A model generated the notes under the pieces. That model made no database searches and was not told the origin of the DNA. It was given only the letters and a program-made list of their open reading frames with translations. Below, piece after piece: positions 7,659 to 16,386 of a DNA stretch of 64,000 bases. The position numbers and the translations under genes are program-made. Source of the DNA: Serratia marcescens (GTDB taxonomy: Bacteria > Pseudomonadota > Gammaproteobacteria > Enterobacterales > Enterobacteriaceae); NCBI RefSeq assembly GCF_029846115.1, contig NZ_JARVZZ010000001.1, positions 4,154,001-4,218,000 on the forward strand. Direction: 5' to 3'. How positions within the stretch are numbered: position 1 is the stretch's first letter; every line of letters starts with the position of its first letter.

Positions 7659-9134
7659 ATGAGCACCAGCATCAGCGCTACCCTCAAGGATCCCACGCTG
7701 TTCCGCGAGGCCAATTACATCGACGGGCAATGGTTGCCGGCCACAGCAGGCAACACGATCGCCATCCATAATCCCGCCAACGGCGAGTTGGTTGGCCACG
7801 TACCGGCCTTCGGTGCCGAAGAAACCGCACGCGCCATCGCCGCCGCCAAAAAAGCGCTGCCCGCCTGGCGTGCGCTGACCGCCAAAGAGCGCGCCGGCAA
7901 GCTGCGGCGGCTGTTTGAACTGATGATGGAAAATCAGGAAGATCTGGCGCGCATCATGACGGCGGAACAGGGGAAACCGCTGGCCGAAAGCCGCGGTGAG
8001 ATCGCCTATGCCGCCTCCTTTATCGAATGGTTCGCCGAGGAAGGCAAGCGGGTCTACGGCGACACCATTCCGCAGCCCCAGGCCGGTCGCCGCATCATCG
8101 TGCAGAAAGAGCCGATCGGCGTGTTCGCCGCCATCACCCCGTGGAACTTTCCGGCGGCGATGATCACCCGCAAAGCCGGCCCCGGCTGGGCGGCGGGCTG
8201 TACCGGGGTGATCCGCCCCGCCAGCCAGACCCCGTTCTCGGCGCTGGCGATCGCCGTGCTGGCGGAGCGCGCCGGGCTGCCCGCCGGGGTATGCAACGTG
8301 ATCACCGGCCCCAGCAAAGGCATCGGCGGCGAACTCACCGCCAACCCGGATGTGCGTAAACTCTCCTTCACCGGCAGCACCGAAGTCGGTGCGCAGCTGC
8401 TGGCCCAGTGTGCGCCCACCATCAAGAAAACCAGCATGGAGCTGGGCGGCAACGCGCCGTTTATCGTGTTCGACGACGCCGATCTGGACGCCGCCGTGGC
8501 CGGCGCGGTCGCTTCGAAATACCGCAATGCCGGCCAGACCTGCGTCTGTACCAACCGTTTTCTGGTGCAGGACGGCGTGTACGACGCCTTCGCCACCAAA
8601 CTGAAAGCCGCCGTCGCCAAGCTGAAAGTCGGCAACGGCCTGGATGACGGCGTCACCATCGGCCCGTTGATTAACCCGGACGCAGTGGAAAAAGTGCGCG
8701 AGCATATCGCCGACGCCGTCGAGCACGGCGCCTCGGTACTGCTGGGCGGGCAACCCGACGTGCTGGGCGGCAATTTCTTCACCCCGACCATTCTGACCGA
8801 CGTACCGCGCACGGCGAAAATCTTCCGCGAGGAAACGTTCGGCCCGGTGGCCCCCCTGATCCGCTTCAATCAGGAAGCGGAAGCCATCGAACTGGCCAAC
8901 GACACGCCGTTCGGCCTGGCCGCTTACTTCTACAGCCGCGACATCGGCCGGGTGATGCGCGTGGCCGAAGCGCTGGAGTACGGCATCGTCGGCATCAACG
9001 AAGGGCTGATTTCCACCGAGGTGGCACCGTTCGGCGGCATGAAGCACTCCGGTTTGGGCCGCGAAGGCTCGAAGTATGGCATCGAAGACTATCTCGAGAT
9101 CAAATACCTCTGCCTTGGCGGTTTGGGCGCCTGA
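7659..9134 (+). CDS. gabD: NAD(P)-dependent succinate-semialdehyde dehydrogenase
   Basis: An aldehyde dehydrogenase of 491 residues that oxidises succinate semialdehyde to succinate, the last step of GABA degradation. Catalytic residues are all visible: Asn163 in PWNFP, Glu261 in MELGGNAPF and Cys295 in NAGQTCVCTNRF. The paired cysteines of GQTCVC are typical of GabD. In the coenzyme site the usual Lys of 'KPASQ' is Arg186 (VIRPASQTPFSALAIAV), a conservative but notable change. No gabT or gabP adjoins it, so it stands alone here. The ATG at 7659 has an aaaggaagag ribosome site. Confidence 0.93.
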   Translation: MSTSISATLKDPTLFREANYIDGQWLPATAGNTIAIHNPANGELVGHVPAFGAEETARAIAAAKKALPAWRALTAKERAGKLRRLFELMMENQEDLARIMTAEQGKPLAESRGEIAYAASFIEWFAEEGKRVYGDTIPQPQAGRRIIVQKEPIGVFAAITPWNFPAAMITRKAGPGWAAGCTGVIRPASQTPFSALAIAVLAERAGLPAGVCNVITGPSKGIGGELTANPDVRKLSFTGSTEVGAQLLAQCAPTIKKTSMELGGNAPFIVFDDADLDAAVAGAVASKYRNAGQTCVCTNRFLVQDGVYDAFATKLKAAVAKLKVGNGLDDGVTIGPLINPDAVEKVREHIADAVEHGASVLLGGQPDVLGGNFFTPTILTDVPRTAKIFREETFGPVAPLIRFNQEAEAIELANDTPFGLAAYFYSRDIGRVMRVAEALEYGIVGINEGLISTEVAPFGGMKHSGLGREGSKYGIEDYLEIKYLCLGGLGA

Positions 9135-9141
9135 TACGAGT

Positions 9142-9163
9142 GGCCCCCGCACCTGCGGGGGCC
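9142..9163. terminator. GC-rich hairpin after gabD
   Basis: A perfect inverted repeat (ggcccccgc ... gcgggggcc with a short loop) begins eight bases after the gabD stop. No T-tract follows, so it may be a weak terminator or an mRNA-stabilising hairpin. Confidence 0.55.
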
Positions 9164-9240
9164 GCTATCTGGCGGATCCGGAAAGCCTTTGCGACCTTTA
9201 GGCCTCTCGTTCGAACGGTTAGTTAAAAGGAATTTCCAGT

Positions 9241-9654
9241 ATGCAACCTCTCGTGGTACAGCTACCCGGCTTTTACGTCGCCGGCCAAACGGTCAGAACC
9301 ACCAATCAGGACGAAACCCGGCCCGAGACGGCTAAAATCCCCGCGCTGTGGTCAGACTTTTTCGCCACCTCGCCCACCACGCCGGTCTATGGGGTCTACT
9401 CTAACTACGCCTCCGACGCCGGCGGGCCGTTTGACGTTACCGCCGGCAGCGCGGCAGAGAACGGTCTACACATCCAACCCGGCCGCTATCTGGTGTTCCA
9501 GGCCCGTGGCGCCATGCCGGCGGCGGTCATCGCAGGCTGGCAAGCCATCTGGACCTACTTTGAGCAACACCCGGAAATCGAACGCCGCTTCCTGACCGAC
9601 TTCGAAGCCTATACCGGCCCCGAGGCGGTCAATATCCATATCGGCTGCCGCTAA
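9241..9654 (+). CDS. GyrI-like / AraC effector-binding domain protein
   Basis: A 137-residue stand-alone effector-binding domain of the GyrI/BmrR-like ('AraC_E_bind') fold. The second half has the family pattern: GRYLVFQARGAMPAAVIAGW, a helix ending in IWTYFEQHPE, then FLTDFEAYTG and VNIHIGCR. Such proteins bind small drugs or other ligands, or protect DNA gyrase, in the cytoplasm. There is no DNA-binding domain. The VOC protein follows 20 bases later, probably in one transcript. Ligand unknown. Confidence 0.82.
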   Translation: MQPLVVQLPGFYVAGQTVRTTNQDETRPETAKIPALWSDFFATSPTTPVYGVYSNYASDAGGPFDVTAGSAAENGLHIQPGRYLVFQARGAMPAAVIAGWQAIWTYFEQHPEIERRFLTDFEAYTGPEAVNIHIGCR

Positions 9655-9673
9655 CGTAACAGTGAGATCGACG

Positions 9674-10045
9674 ATGATCACTTTCTCCCCCGCCATTCCG
9701 ATCCTGCGCATTTTTGCGGTCGACAAGGCCAAAGAGTTTTATCTGGACTTTCTCGGTTTCACGCTGGAGTGGGAGCACCGTTTCAGCGAAGATCTGCCGC
9801 TGTACATGCAGGTGAGCCGCGCCGGATTGACGCTGCACCTGAGCGAACACTATGGCGACAGCACGCCCGGCGCCGCTATTTTTATCCCGGTGCACGATAT
9901 CGATGCGCTGCACCGGGAGCTCACGGCCAAAAACTACCGCTATGCCCGGCCGGGGTTGGAGGTTGTCGACTGGGGCAAAGAGCTGAACCTGACCGATCCG
10001 TTCGGCAACCGCCTGCGGTTTTACGAGCAGAGTGGATCGGAATGA
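9674..10045 (+). CDS. glyoxalase/bleomycin-resistance (VOC) superfamily protein
   Basis: A 123-residue vicinal-oxygen-chelate protein with two beta-alpha-beta-beta-beta units. Typical motifs are the N-terminal PILRIFAVDKAKEFYLDFLG, a repeated acidic/histidine strand (LTLHLSEH) and the C-terminal LTDPFGNRLRFYEQ. The tripartite pattern is close to BleO-type 'glyoxalase superfamily' proteins that sequester or modify small toxic molecules. The ATG at 9674 is preferred over an in-frame GTG at 9662. It forms a probable pair with the GyrI-like gene, both being small ligand-binders, which suggests a xenobiotic-tolerance role. Confidence 0.85.
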   Translation: MITFSPAIPILRIFAVDKAKEFYLDFLGFTLEWEHRFSEDLPLYMQVSRAGLTLHLSEHYGDSTPGAAIFIPVHDIDALHRELTAKNYRYARPGLEVVDWGKELNLTDPFGNRLRFYEQSGSE

Positions 10046-10270
10046 ATGTGATAACGTTCATGAGTCCGTTCTACCGGATGAGAATACTATTTTCAATCTC
10101 GTAAAATTGAAAAACGTTCATTACATTCATTTAGTCAAAAATATTCACCGCTGTGCTTAAAAAAAGTTACTTTCGGCAGGAAATGGGCTTTGCTATAAAT
10201 TCCCCACCCGATGTAAGCACCTCGTTATAACAACATCGTGATCTCCCTTAAACATTGCCGGAGTGCACTT

Positions 10271-10714
10271 ATGAAAAGTCACATTTTAATATCCACAATA
10301 GTCCTTCTGACGTCCGTTTCCGCATTTTCCAAAGATCAAAATACGGCTTCTGCTAAAGTAGAGCAGCTGGTGGAAAGTACGTCAGCCTGGGATGGCACAC
10401 CCTACAAAAGTTATCCATCCGGCCAACCTGATCTAAGAGTCATCAGAATGACGATTCCTGCCAACACGGCACTTCCCTGGCATACACACCCCTATCCAAA
10501 CGCAGGTTATGTTTTAAAAGGCCAGCTTACTATCGAAGACAGAGACTCTGGTAAAAAACAAACGTTTAAAACCGGTGAGGCCTTTCCTGAAACGGTCGGA
10601 GGCGTACATCGTGGTATCAGTGGGAATACCGAGACAGTGCTGATATTGACTTATTCTGCAGTCAAGGGTGTTCCGACATTTACATCAGAGCCAGGCGAAG
10701 TGGATGAGTATTGA
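10271..10714 (+). CDS. exported cupin-domain protein
   Basis: A 147-residue protein with a Sec signal peptide (MKSHILISTIVLLTSVSAFS, cleavage near residue 20) followed by a single cupin barrel. The metal motif is PWHTHPYPNAGYVLKGQLTI, with the second motif around GEAFPETVGGVHRGISGN, so a divalent metal is likely bound. Predicted location is the periplasm. Base composition is clearly more AT-rich than the genes before it, marking the start of an accessory stretch. It is convergent with the LysR gene at 10879. The function is unknown; related proteins are described only as cupins. Two copies of aacgttcat lie in its upstream region (10053 and 10113). Confidence 0.85.
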   Translation: MKSHILISTIVLLTSVSAFSKDQNTASAKVEQLVESTSAWDGTPYKSYPSGQPDLRVIRMTIPANTALPWHTHPYPNAGYVLKGQLTIEDRDSGKKQTFKTGEAFPETVGGVHRGISGNTETVLILTYSAVKGVPTFTSEPGEVDEY

Positions 10715-10801
10715 TAACTGAAACTGAACCGCATGCTTTTTCAATTTAGATATCCAATGCCACTTTGCATTAAATACCCTGTTAGTTAAAATCCCTTGCA
10801 T

Positions 10802-10829
10802 GGACAGCCCAGCTTTAGAAGGGCTGTCC
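10802..10829. terminator. hairpin between convergent cupin and LysR genes
   Basis: A perfect 9-base-pair stem (ggacagccc / gggctgtcc) with a 10-base loop lies between two convergent genes. A T-tract is missing on the plus side, so termination strength is uncertain. Confidence 0.6.
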
Positions 10830-10878
10830 CGCCAAACGCCCTCCTAACTCACCGATATAATGGAATTAAGAATAAGGT

Positions 10879-11739
10879 CTAGCAGAACACACCTGATACA
10901 AAGTCAGAGACCAGCATTGATGCGTCATCACTCTTTCTCCATACAAAAAATAAATCATTCCTTTCAAGCTCAGGAATCTCCATGGCCTGTATTTTACTCT
11001 GAGTTGGAAAGCACTTTTCTAAAATACTTTCCGGTACAAAGGAAAACCCCAAACCGGCACTTACGCAGGCGGTGATAACATCATACGACTCCATCTCCAA
11101 TATCATATTAGGTCTGATTTTTTTACTCGAAAGTAGGTATTCAATCAGGTGTCGATAGCTACAGCTTTTTCTAAATGTATAAAGATCCAGTGTTTCCAAA
11201 AAGCCAAGATCGATGGTTGCCGGCAAGGACGGGGGCACAATCAACATTAATCGCTCTCTAAACGCCAACGTGCTGGAAAGCAACGGATGCTCTATGGGAC
11301 CATCGGTAATGATGAGATCGAGTGCCCCTTCGAGTAACTCTCGCTCCAGATTGAGAGAGTTATCAGACCTGATATGCAATTCTATATTGGGGTATTTCAT
11401 TCGATGATTGACGATGTATGAAGGCATGTGAGAGGACAGCACCCCCTCCAGAGCACCGACAAGAAAAACACCGTTCGCTGCAGTATTTCTATTGAATAAA
11501 TGTTCAATATTGACAGCACGCAACAATAAGTCTTTAGCACTGCGGTAAAGTATGCGCCCCTGTGGCGTTATCAATAAGCGGTTCTTTTCTCGATTGAATA
11601 GCTTCGCCCCCAACTGCTCTTCAAGCTGTTTCAACCGAATAGTGATATTGGATGGAACACAATTCAGCTTCTTGGCCGCAGCGGCAATGGTTCCATTTTC
11701 AACAATTGCACAGAATAAGCTTAACTGATGTAGCTTCAT
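10879..11739 (-). CDS. LysR-family transcriptional regulator
   Basis: A 286-residue LysR regulator. The DNA-binding part reads MKLHQLSLFCAIVENGTIAA ... PSNITIRLKQLEEQLGAKLF, and the effector domain ends with a short SDFVSGVFC tail. The Val-Pro-Ser-Asn recognition helix is of the ArgP/CysB-like 'SNITIRLKQLE' subgroup often seen in regulators of efflux and oxidative-stress genes. Codon use and AT content match the adjoining cupin gene and the MmyB-type regulator, so these may have been gained together. Its target is not obvious: no gene is divergent from it, and the MmyB-type gene lies immediately upstream on the same strand. Confidence 0.9.
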   Translation of the reverse strand: MKLHQLSLFCAIVENGTIAAAAKKLNCVPSNITIRLKQLEEQLGAKLFNREKNRLLITPQGRILYRSAKDLLLRAVNIEHLFNRNTAANGVFLVGALEGVLSSHMPSYIVNHRMKYPNIELHIRSDNSLNLERELLEGALDLIITDGPIEHPLLSSTLAFRERLMLIVPPSLPATIDLGFLETLDLYTFRKSCSYRHLIEYLLSSKKIRPNMILEMESYDVITACVSAGLGFSFVPESILEKCFPTQSKIQAMEIPELERNDLFFVWRKSDDASMLVSDFVSGVFC

Positions 11740-11849
11740 TTTATCGCTTGATTCCTTTCTTCTTACTATAAAACAGACTAATAATCTGCAGTTAAAATAA
11801 AACTCTCAGAAAACCTGCCGCCTCTAATCGATAAAAACCCCAGACAACG

Positions 11850-12665
11850 CTATTGTTGCAAGGCAGCAAGGCGTTCGCGAGTCGCCATATCATTTGGAAA
11901 ATAGACGACCAGGCGCAATAAAGGATTTTGGTTAAGCGTAAAGGTCTCGTAAGAAGTTTCAAGCCGTGTGCCATCCGGATAAAACAACGGCCGATACCCG
12001 TTGGTTTTTTCCAGGACGCGATGCTGATTCCAGAGCAGGCGAAACAGATCGCTTCGTTCATAAAGCTCCGCATGCAGTTCAAAAAGATACGTGTCCTGCG
12101 GGAAAAGAGCTATCGCAAAACGCAACATAGCCGCCGTATCTTCAGCCTTCTCACGCCAGGTGGCGTAGCGGTTCTTTGCCTCATCATCCAGAAAAACCAC
12201 TCGCGCCAGATTCAATTCATGTACACTTTCATCTGTGCCGGTAATCAGCTTTCTGGCTAAAAAATTCGGACTTATGATGTCAAGCCGTACATCCAGAAAA
12301 TAGGCAGGCGTCAACACAAAGGACTCAATATAAAACTGCAGCGTTGCTGCGTCAGAATATATTTCCGCAGATGAAAGAGGGCGTTCTCGGTTAAACAACA
12401 AGTACAAATATTGCCGTTCCGACGCGTCTAACCTGAGTACATCCGCCAGAACGGACAGCGTCTGCAACGAAGGATTGCTCACTCGCCCCTGCTCCAACTT
12501 GGTATAATATTCTACGCTCAACCCCGCCTGTTCGGCCAACTCCTCTCTACGTAATCCTTTGACTCGTCTATTCTTTCCATCATCCAAAATGCCAAAATCA
12601 GTGGGTTTCAAGCGACATCTTCGGCTGTAAAAAAAACTGCGAATCTGCTCGATCAACATATTCAT
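11850..12665 (-). CDS. XRE-family regulator with MmyB ligand-binding domain
   Basis: A 271-residue regulator. Residues about 20-80 form the helix-turn-helix (VKGLRREELAEQAGLSVEYYTKLEQGR, then NPSLQTLSVLADVL), the exact signature of MmyB-type proteins, and the remainder is the PAS-like MmyB domain that binds a fatty-acid-like ligand in known structures. The gene is divergent from a small ORF and the DJ-1/hydrolase/methyltransferase genes to the right, and is the natural candidate for their regulator. Two near-identical 20-base direct repeats at 12831 and 13143 may be its operators. Confidence 0.92.
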   Translation of the reverse strand: MNMLIEQIRSFFYSRRCRLKPTDFGILDDGKNRRVKGLRREELAEQAGLSVEYYTKLEQGRVSNPSLQTLSVLADVLRLDASERQYLYLLFNRERPLSSAEIYSDAATLQFYIESFVLTPAYFLDVRLDIISPNFLARKLITGTDESVHELNLARVVFLDDEAKNRYATWREKAEDTAAMLRFAIALFPQDTYLFELHAELYERSDLFRLLWNQHRVLEKTNGYRPLFYPDGTRLETSYETFTLNQNPLLRLVVYFPNDMATRERLAALQQ

Positions 12666-12830
12666 ACAACATCCTGTTTCGTTGGGTCCGACGTTATCAC
12701 GGGGCGTGAAATAACGTTATTCATTATTAATTAATAACACCTCATGACCTCTCCCGCCATTTTTATTTTCTGTCATATCGCCGAAGCAGAACGCCCGCCC
12801 TCGCTTGGAAACAATTATAACAAACTGGTA

Positions 12831-12850
12831 CTGTCAGAGACTGTTTGGAC
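12831..12850 (+). promoter_or_regulatory. candidate operator, copy 1 of a 20-base direct repeat
   Basis: The sequence ctgtcagagactgtttggac lies 93 bases before the 56-residue ORF and matches 17 of 20 bases of a second copy at 13143-13162, which lies 53 bases before the DJ-1 gene. Both copies have the same orientation and each precedes a plus-strand gene divergent from the MmyB-type regulator, so a shared operator is a reasonable inference. Confidence 0.5.
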
Positions 12851-12923
12851 AACGAGTAAAACGGTAAAGTTATGTCACCCACTGTTTTAACAAGAACACA
12901 TTTATACACCTGCGGAGATGATC

Positions 12924-13094
12924 ATGTATCAATTTAATCATTACACGGCCAAAGAGTTGGCGCTAGCCTATTTAGCGGGAATTAATCATAAACTGACTCC
13001 GGATGAGTTTATATTGGAAGTGAAACGGCAAGAGCAATGCTTCAGCAAAATATTAAACAAACAATATCAATCAGATGTTGTTATAACCAGCTGA
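12924..13094 (+). CDS. small hypothetical protein, 56 aa
   Basis: A short ORF encoding MYQFNHYTAKELALAYLAGI and ending ...VVITS, preceded by ggag six bases before the ATG at 12924 (an in-frame ATG at 12918 is too close to that site). It has a mixed helical, soluble composition and no signal peptide. It lies between the MmyB-type regulator and the DJ-1 gene, directly after the first repeat copy. I do not recognise the family. The good ribosome site and well-behaved codon use support translation. Confidence 0.55.
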   Translation: MYQFNHYTAKELALAYLAGINHKLTPDEFILEVKRQEQCFSKILNKQYQSDVVITS

Positions 13095-13142
13095 TAAACA
13101 TAGCCATACCATTCATCTCTTCATACTTGTAACAAGGTGGCT

Positions 13143-13162
13143 CTGCCAGAGACTGGTTGGGC
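13143..13162 (+). promoter_or_regulatory. candidate operator, copy 2 of a 20-base direct repeat
   Basis: The sequence ctgccagagactggttgggc differs from the copy at 12831-12850 at only three of 20 positions and stands in the same orientation ahead of the DJ-1/hydrolase genes. It probably overlaps or adjoins their promoter and may be bound by the nearby MmyB-type regulator. Confidence 0.5.
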
Positions 13163-13215
13163 GCAATTTTGCGTTGCTATTATCCCTATGGCCCTCATGT
13201 TTGAAGGAAATCTGT

Positions 13216-13770
13216 ATGTCTACGTTAAATAAACGAATCCTTTTCATTACCTATAACATCGGTGTGGAAAAAGATGAACTGCTTATCCCATTACGTCGCC
13301 TTGCCGCTAAAGGTGCAGAGGTTGTGCATGCGGCGGCGGAAAGCTTACGCGTGCAGACTTTTGTCAACGATACCGATAAAGACGAAATTGTTAATGCCGA
13401 TCGACTGCTCAGCGATGAAATTAAAACCGCTGATTTCGATGCATTAGTCATCCCGGGCGGGACGGTCAACGCCGATAATATTCGTATCGACACGCACGCC
13501 ATCAGGTTGGTCAACGAATTCATCACCGCCGGCAAACCCGTAGCGGCGGTTTGCCATGCCCCCTGGCTACTGGTCGAAGCCGACCGCCTGGCGGGCAAAA
13601 AACTGACTTCCTACCATACGATGAAAAAAGACCTGACCAATGCAGGCGCCCGCTGGAGCGACGCTCCCGTGGTCCGTTCGGACGAAAATGGCTGGGTATT
13701 GATCACTTCAAGAAACCCAGGGGACCTGGAACCTTTCTCCCTGGCAATCGCAAAAGAATTAGGCTTATAA
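13216..13770 (+). CDS. DJ-1/PfpI family protein
   Basis: A 184-residue class I glutamine-amidotransferase-like protein. The fold core shows RILFITYNIGVEKDEL at the start, LVIPGGTVNADNIR in the middle and the nucleophile elbow AVCHAPWLLVEA, with the reactive cysteine between V and H. Family members are chaperones, deglycases or proteases in stress responses. The ATG at 13216 follows aaggaa; the longer frame upstream is not supported. It ends eight bases before the alpha/beta hydrolase gene, so the two are co-transcribed. Confidence 0.9.
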   Translation: MSTLNKRILFITYNIGVEKDELLIPLRRLAAKGAEVVHAAAESLRVQTFVNDTDKDEIVNADRLLSDEIKTADFDALVIPGGTVNADNIRIDTHAIRLVNEFITAGKPVAAVCHAPWLLVEADRLAGKKLTSYHTMKKDLTNAGARWSDAPVVRSDENGWVLITSRNPGDLEPFSLAIAKELGL

Positions 13771-13778
13771 GGAACACA

Positions 13779-14813
13779 ATGATGAATGAAGCATTCAAAG
13801 CGCAACATGCCGGTTCCGAACCCGGTTTTCTTACCAGAAACAACGTGGGTGAATTTAAAACCCAGGACTGGGATGAGAATGCTCGTCTGCAGGTCACTGA
13901 TTATGTTGTTGAACGCATCACCTTTGATAGCCAAGGGGTGGAAATTGTCGGCAATCTCTTTTCACCGGCAAAATCAGCTTACCGCACCCCCGCAATCGCC
14001 GTGATGGGGCCGATCAGTTACGTGAAGGAACAGGCACCGTTGCAATACGCCAGCCGCTTGGTCAAACACGGTTTTACCGTACTGACCTTTGATCCTCGCG
14101 GTTTTGGCGAATCGTCAGGCGAACCGCGCGGCTATGACTGGGGCGCCAATAAAACCGAAGATTTGAACGCAGCGGTCGCTTATCTTTCGCAGTTGGACAG
14201 TGTGGATGAAGAAAGCATTTACGCGCTTGGGCTGTGCCAAGGCGTTAACTGGACCATTGATGCGGTCAATTCCAATCCGTTAATCCGTGCCACTGCCCTG
14301 ATCGCAGGGCAGTATTTGGTGCCGGCAACCTGGATGCTTTACCTTCAGTCGCAAGAGGCGATCGACAATCGCGTTGGCATGGCGCTTAAAGCCCGTGAAC
14401 GCTTTGAGAAAGCCGGTGAAATAGAATACATCCCGGTGGTCAGCACTGAAGATAAATCGGCTTATCTGACTGCGGAAGCCATATACAATTTCTACGCTCC
14501 CTGGGCGCAGCATGACGTCTTGGCCAACCACCGTGGCCGCTGGGAGAATAAAATGACTCGCATGAGCGAAGCGGGGATCTGGGCACGAGACAGCAGTAAA
14601 GCGATCGCCGATCTGCAAAAACCCGTGCTAATGATCCACAGTGAACGCGCCGCGAGCGGAGAACAAATCCCGCGGCAGCTGTTTGACAGCATTGGCAGCA
14701 GCAATAAACAGCTGGTCTGGTTTGGCGGCAGAAACCAACTCCAGTTCTATCAGGATCCGCTCACCGTTGATGCAGCAGTACCGCACGTCGCCAATTTCTT
14801 TAACAAGTTTTAA
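13779..14813 (+). CDS. alpha/beta hydrolase, YcjY/dienelactone-hydrolase-like, Cys nucleophile
   Basis: A 344-residue alpha/beta hydrolase. The nucleophile elbow is LGLCQGVNW, with cysteine instead of serine, as in dienelactone hydrolase and the YcjY group. Other landmarks are FDPRGFGESSGEPRGYDW (oxyanion region and charge-relay approach) and PVLMIHSERA near residue 290, followed by a helical C-terminus. A catalytic histidine would be expected near the end; VPHVANF offers one. The ATG at 13779 has aagga five bases upstream; the long upstream frame overlaps the DJ-1 gene and is ignored. Likely a cytosolic hydrolase working with DJ-1 on a carbonyl or ester compound. Confidence 0.88.
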   Translation: MMNEAFKAQHAGSEPGFLTRNNVGEFKTQDWDENARLQVTDYVVERITFDSQGVEIVGNLFSPAKSAYRTPAIAVMGPISYVKEQAPLQYASRLVKHGFTVLTFDPRGFGESSGEPRGYDWGANKTEDLNAAVAYLSQLDSVDEESIYALGLCQGVNWTIDAVNSNPLIRATALIAGQYLVPATWMLYLQSQEAIDNRVGMALKARERFEKAGEIEYIPVVSTEDKSAYLTAEAIYNFYAPWAQHDVLANHRGRWENKMTRMSEAGIWARDSSKAIADLQKPVLMIHSERAASGEQIPRQLFDSIGSSNKQLVWFGGRNQLQFYQDPLTVDAAVPHVANFFNKF

Positions 14814-14871
14814 TTCCACATCAGGCGTTCGCCGTTATCGAGCGGACGCCCCTCACGAGCAGGATTTCACC

Positions 14872-15447
14872 ATGTCCCACCCACGCAAAACAAACCAGGA
14901 AACACTGGCGCCGCTGGCCACCCTTTATCAGGAAACCAAAAGATTACAGCGTAAACGCGGCAACTGGTCATACGTATTCGAAGACGCTGTCGGGCTCTAC
15001 GACACCGTTAGCAATCTGTGTCCCACCAAGATACTGGAGCTAGGCACGGCCATCGGCTTTACCTCATGCGTTATGGCGCTCGCAGCTCCTCAGGCAGCGA
15101 TCGACACTATAGATAAAGATGACGTGAACGTTGAACTTGCCCGACACAATACCGCCTGGCTTAGCCTCTCATCGCGGATAACTGTGCACCACGGCGATTT
15201 CAACACCGTCATCGATACGTTAGACACAGAATACGATTTTGCCTTCTTCGACGGTTTTGCACCGGAAATCACGCTGCTCAAGAAGATACATCATCGTCTC
15301 GCATCGCAGGGCGTTCTGGCCTGTTCCAATTTATCTCTCTGCAACGATGCCAGAGTCATGGCGTTTTTGACCTCTGCCGAAATCTGGCGCGAACTGTCGC
15401 CTATCGAGCAAGCCAACACGCGCATCTTCAGAAAACGCGCCGGATGA
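14872..15447 (+). CDS. class I SAM-dependent methyltransferase
   Basis: A 191-residue Rossmann-fold methyltransferase resembling the O-methyltransferase (COMT-like) group. Motif I is ILELGTAIGFTSC, motif II the acidic turn DTIDKDDVN, and motif IV YDFAFFDGFAPE. The gene lies 58 bases after the hydrolase and could be in the same transcript; the ATG at 14872 follows aggat. Substrate is unknown, perhaps a small phenolic or acidic compound also handled by the neighbouring hydrolase. Confidence 0.85.
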   Translation: MSHPRKTNQETLAPLATLYQETKRLQRKRGNWSYVFEDAVGLYDTVSNLCPTKILELGTAIGFTSCVMALAAPQAAIDTIDKDDVNVELARHNTAWLSLSSRITVHHGDFNTVIDTLDTEYDFAFFDGFAPEITLLKKIHHRLASQGVLACSNLSLCNDARVMAFLTSAEIWRELSPIEQANTRIFRKRAG

Positions 15448-15607
15448 AGATCACACGCGGAAATTGCCTGTAGCAGAACTCGCCCGGACAAAATCATCCG
15501 CTTCACCAAACTAAACGCCGCGGCGTTCTATTCGCATCATTCCCTATTTCCCCCACTGACACTCTTGCCAGAGCGGTATCGTTGAATTCACTGACAAGGA
15601 TAATTTC

Positions 15608-16345
15608 ATGCAAAAAGTTATTATTCATAAAATGCTGGAGTGGCTCGAATCCAGCCTGCAGAGTGACCTGACGCTGAATGCGGTTTCTCAGCGCAGTGGT
15701 TATTCCAAATGGCACCTGCAGCGAGAGTTCAAGAAAGTCACCGGCAAAGATTTAGGGCATTACATTCGCGTTCGCCGACTGTCAAAAGCCGCACTGGCGC
15801 TGCGCTTAACCCGTAACTCTATCTATAATATCGCCAAGCGATACGGATTCGACAGTCAGCAAGCTTTCACTCGTGCTTTCACGCGGCAGTTCGGCCTCTC
15901 CCCCAGCCGTTACCGCCAGAACGAAAAATGGGACATGAGCACGCTGCATCCCCCATTGCAAATCGACAGCAGCATAGTGCCGCAAACTGAATTTATGTAC
16001 CTTACCCACCGGCGCCTAAGCGACCTGGCCAGGCGTTATTCCTTGCTTCCATGGCGCGTTCATCCTCCGGCACTCGACGCACCTCATATACGGATGATGT
16101 TGTCATGCTTCTGCAGCGAAAAATCCGCTGTAACACCGGGAAAATATGCCGTGTTCCGTTACGCTGGGCCCCACAATAAGCTACTCGATTTCGTCTTCTC
16201 GCTGTATGACTCAATTCTGCCCCTCAACAGGTTAAGTCGCCGGGAAGGTTCAGATCTCCAACTGGTTTATGCTGAACAGGCGACAACGAGCGATCCCGGC
16301 ACTTTTCGCTGCGATTATCTGATCCCGATCATCAGGTTGGGATAG
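15608..16345 (+). CDS. AraC-family regulator, SoxS/Rob/TetD type
   Basis: A 245-residue regulator with an N-terminal double helix-turn-helix (MLEWLESSLQSDLTLNAVSQ, SGYSKWHLQREFKKVTGKDL, IRVRRLSKAALALR, YGFDSQQAFTRAFTRQFGLS) closely like MarA, SoxS and Rob, followed by a C-terminal effector-like region of about 130 residues, as in Rob or TetD. Such proteins activate multidrug- and superoxide-stress genes. It is the last plus-strand gene of the accessory block; an upstream gap of 160 bases holds its own promoter. Effector unknown. Confidence 0.9.
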   Translation: MQKVIIHKMLEWLESSLQSDLTLNAVSQRSGYSKWHLQREFKKVTGKDLGHYIRVRRLSKAALALRLTRNSIYNIAKRYGFDSQQAFTRAFTRQFGLSPSRYRQNEKWDMSTLHPPLQIDSSIVPQTEFMYLTHRRLSDLARRYSLLPWRVHPPALDAPHIRMMLSCFCSEKSAVTPGKYAVFRYAGPHNKLLDFVFSLYDSILPLNRLSRREGSDLQLVYAEQATTSDPGTFRCDYLIPIIRLG

Positions 16346-16386
16346 GGGCATCGCCGCGACATCGATTGAGTCTCACCATCGAGCGA

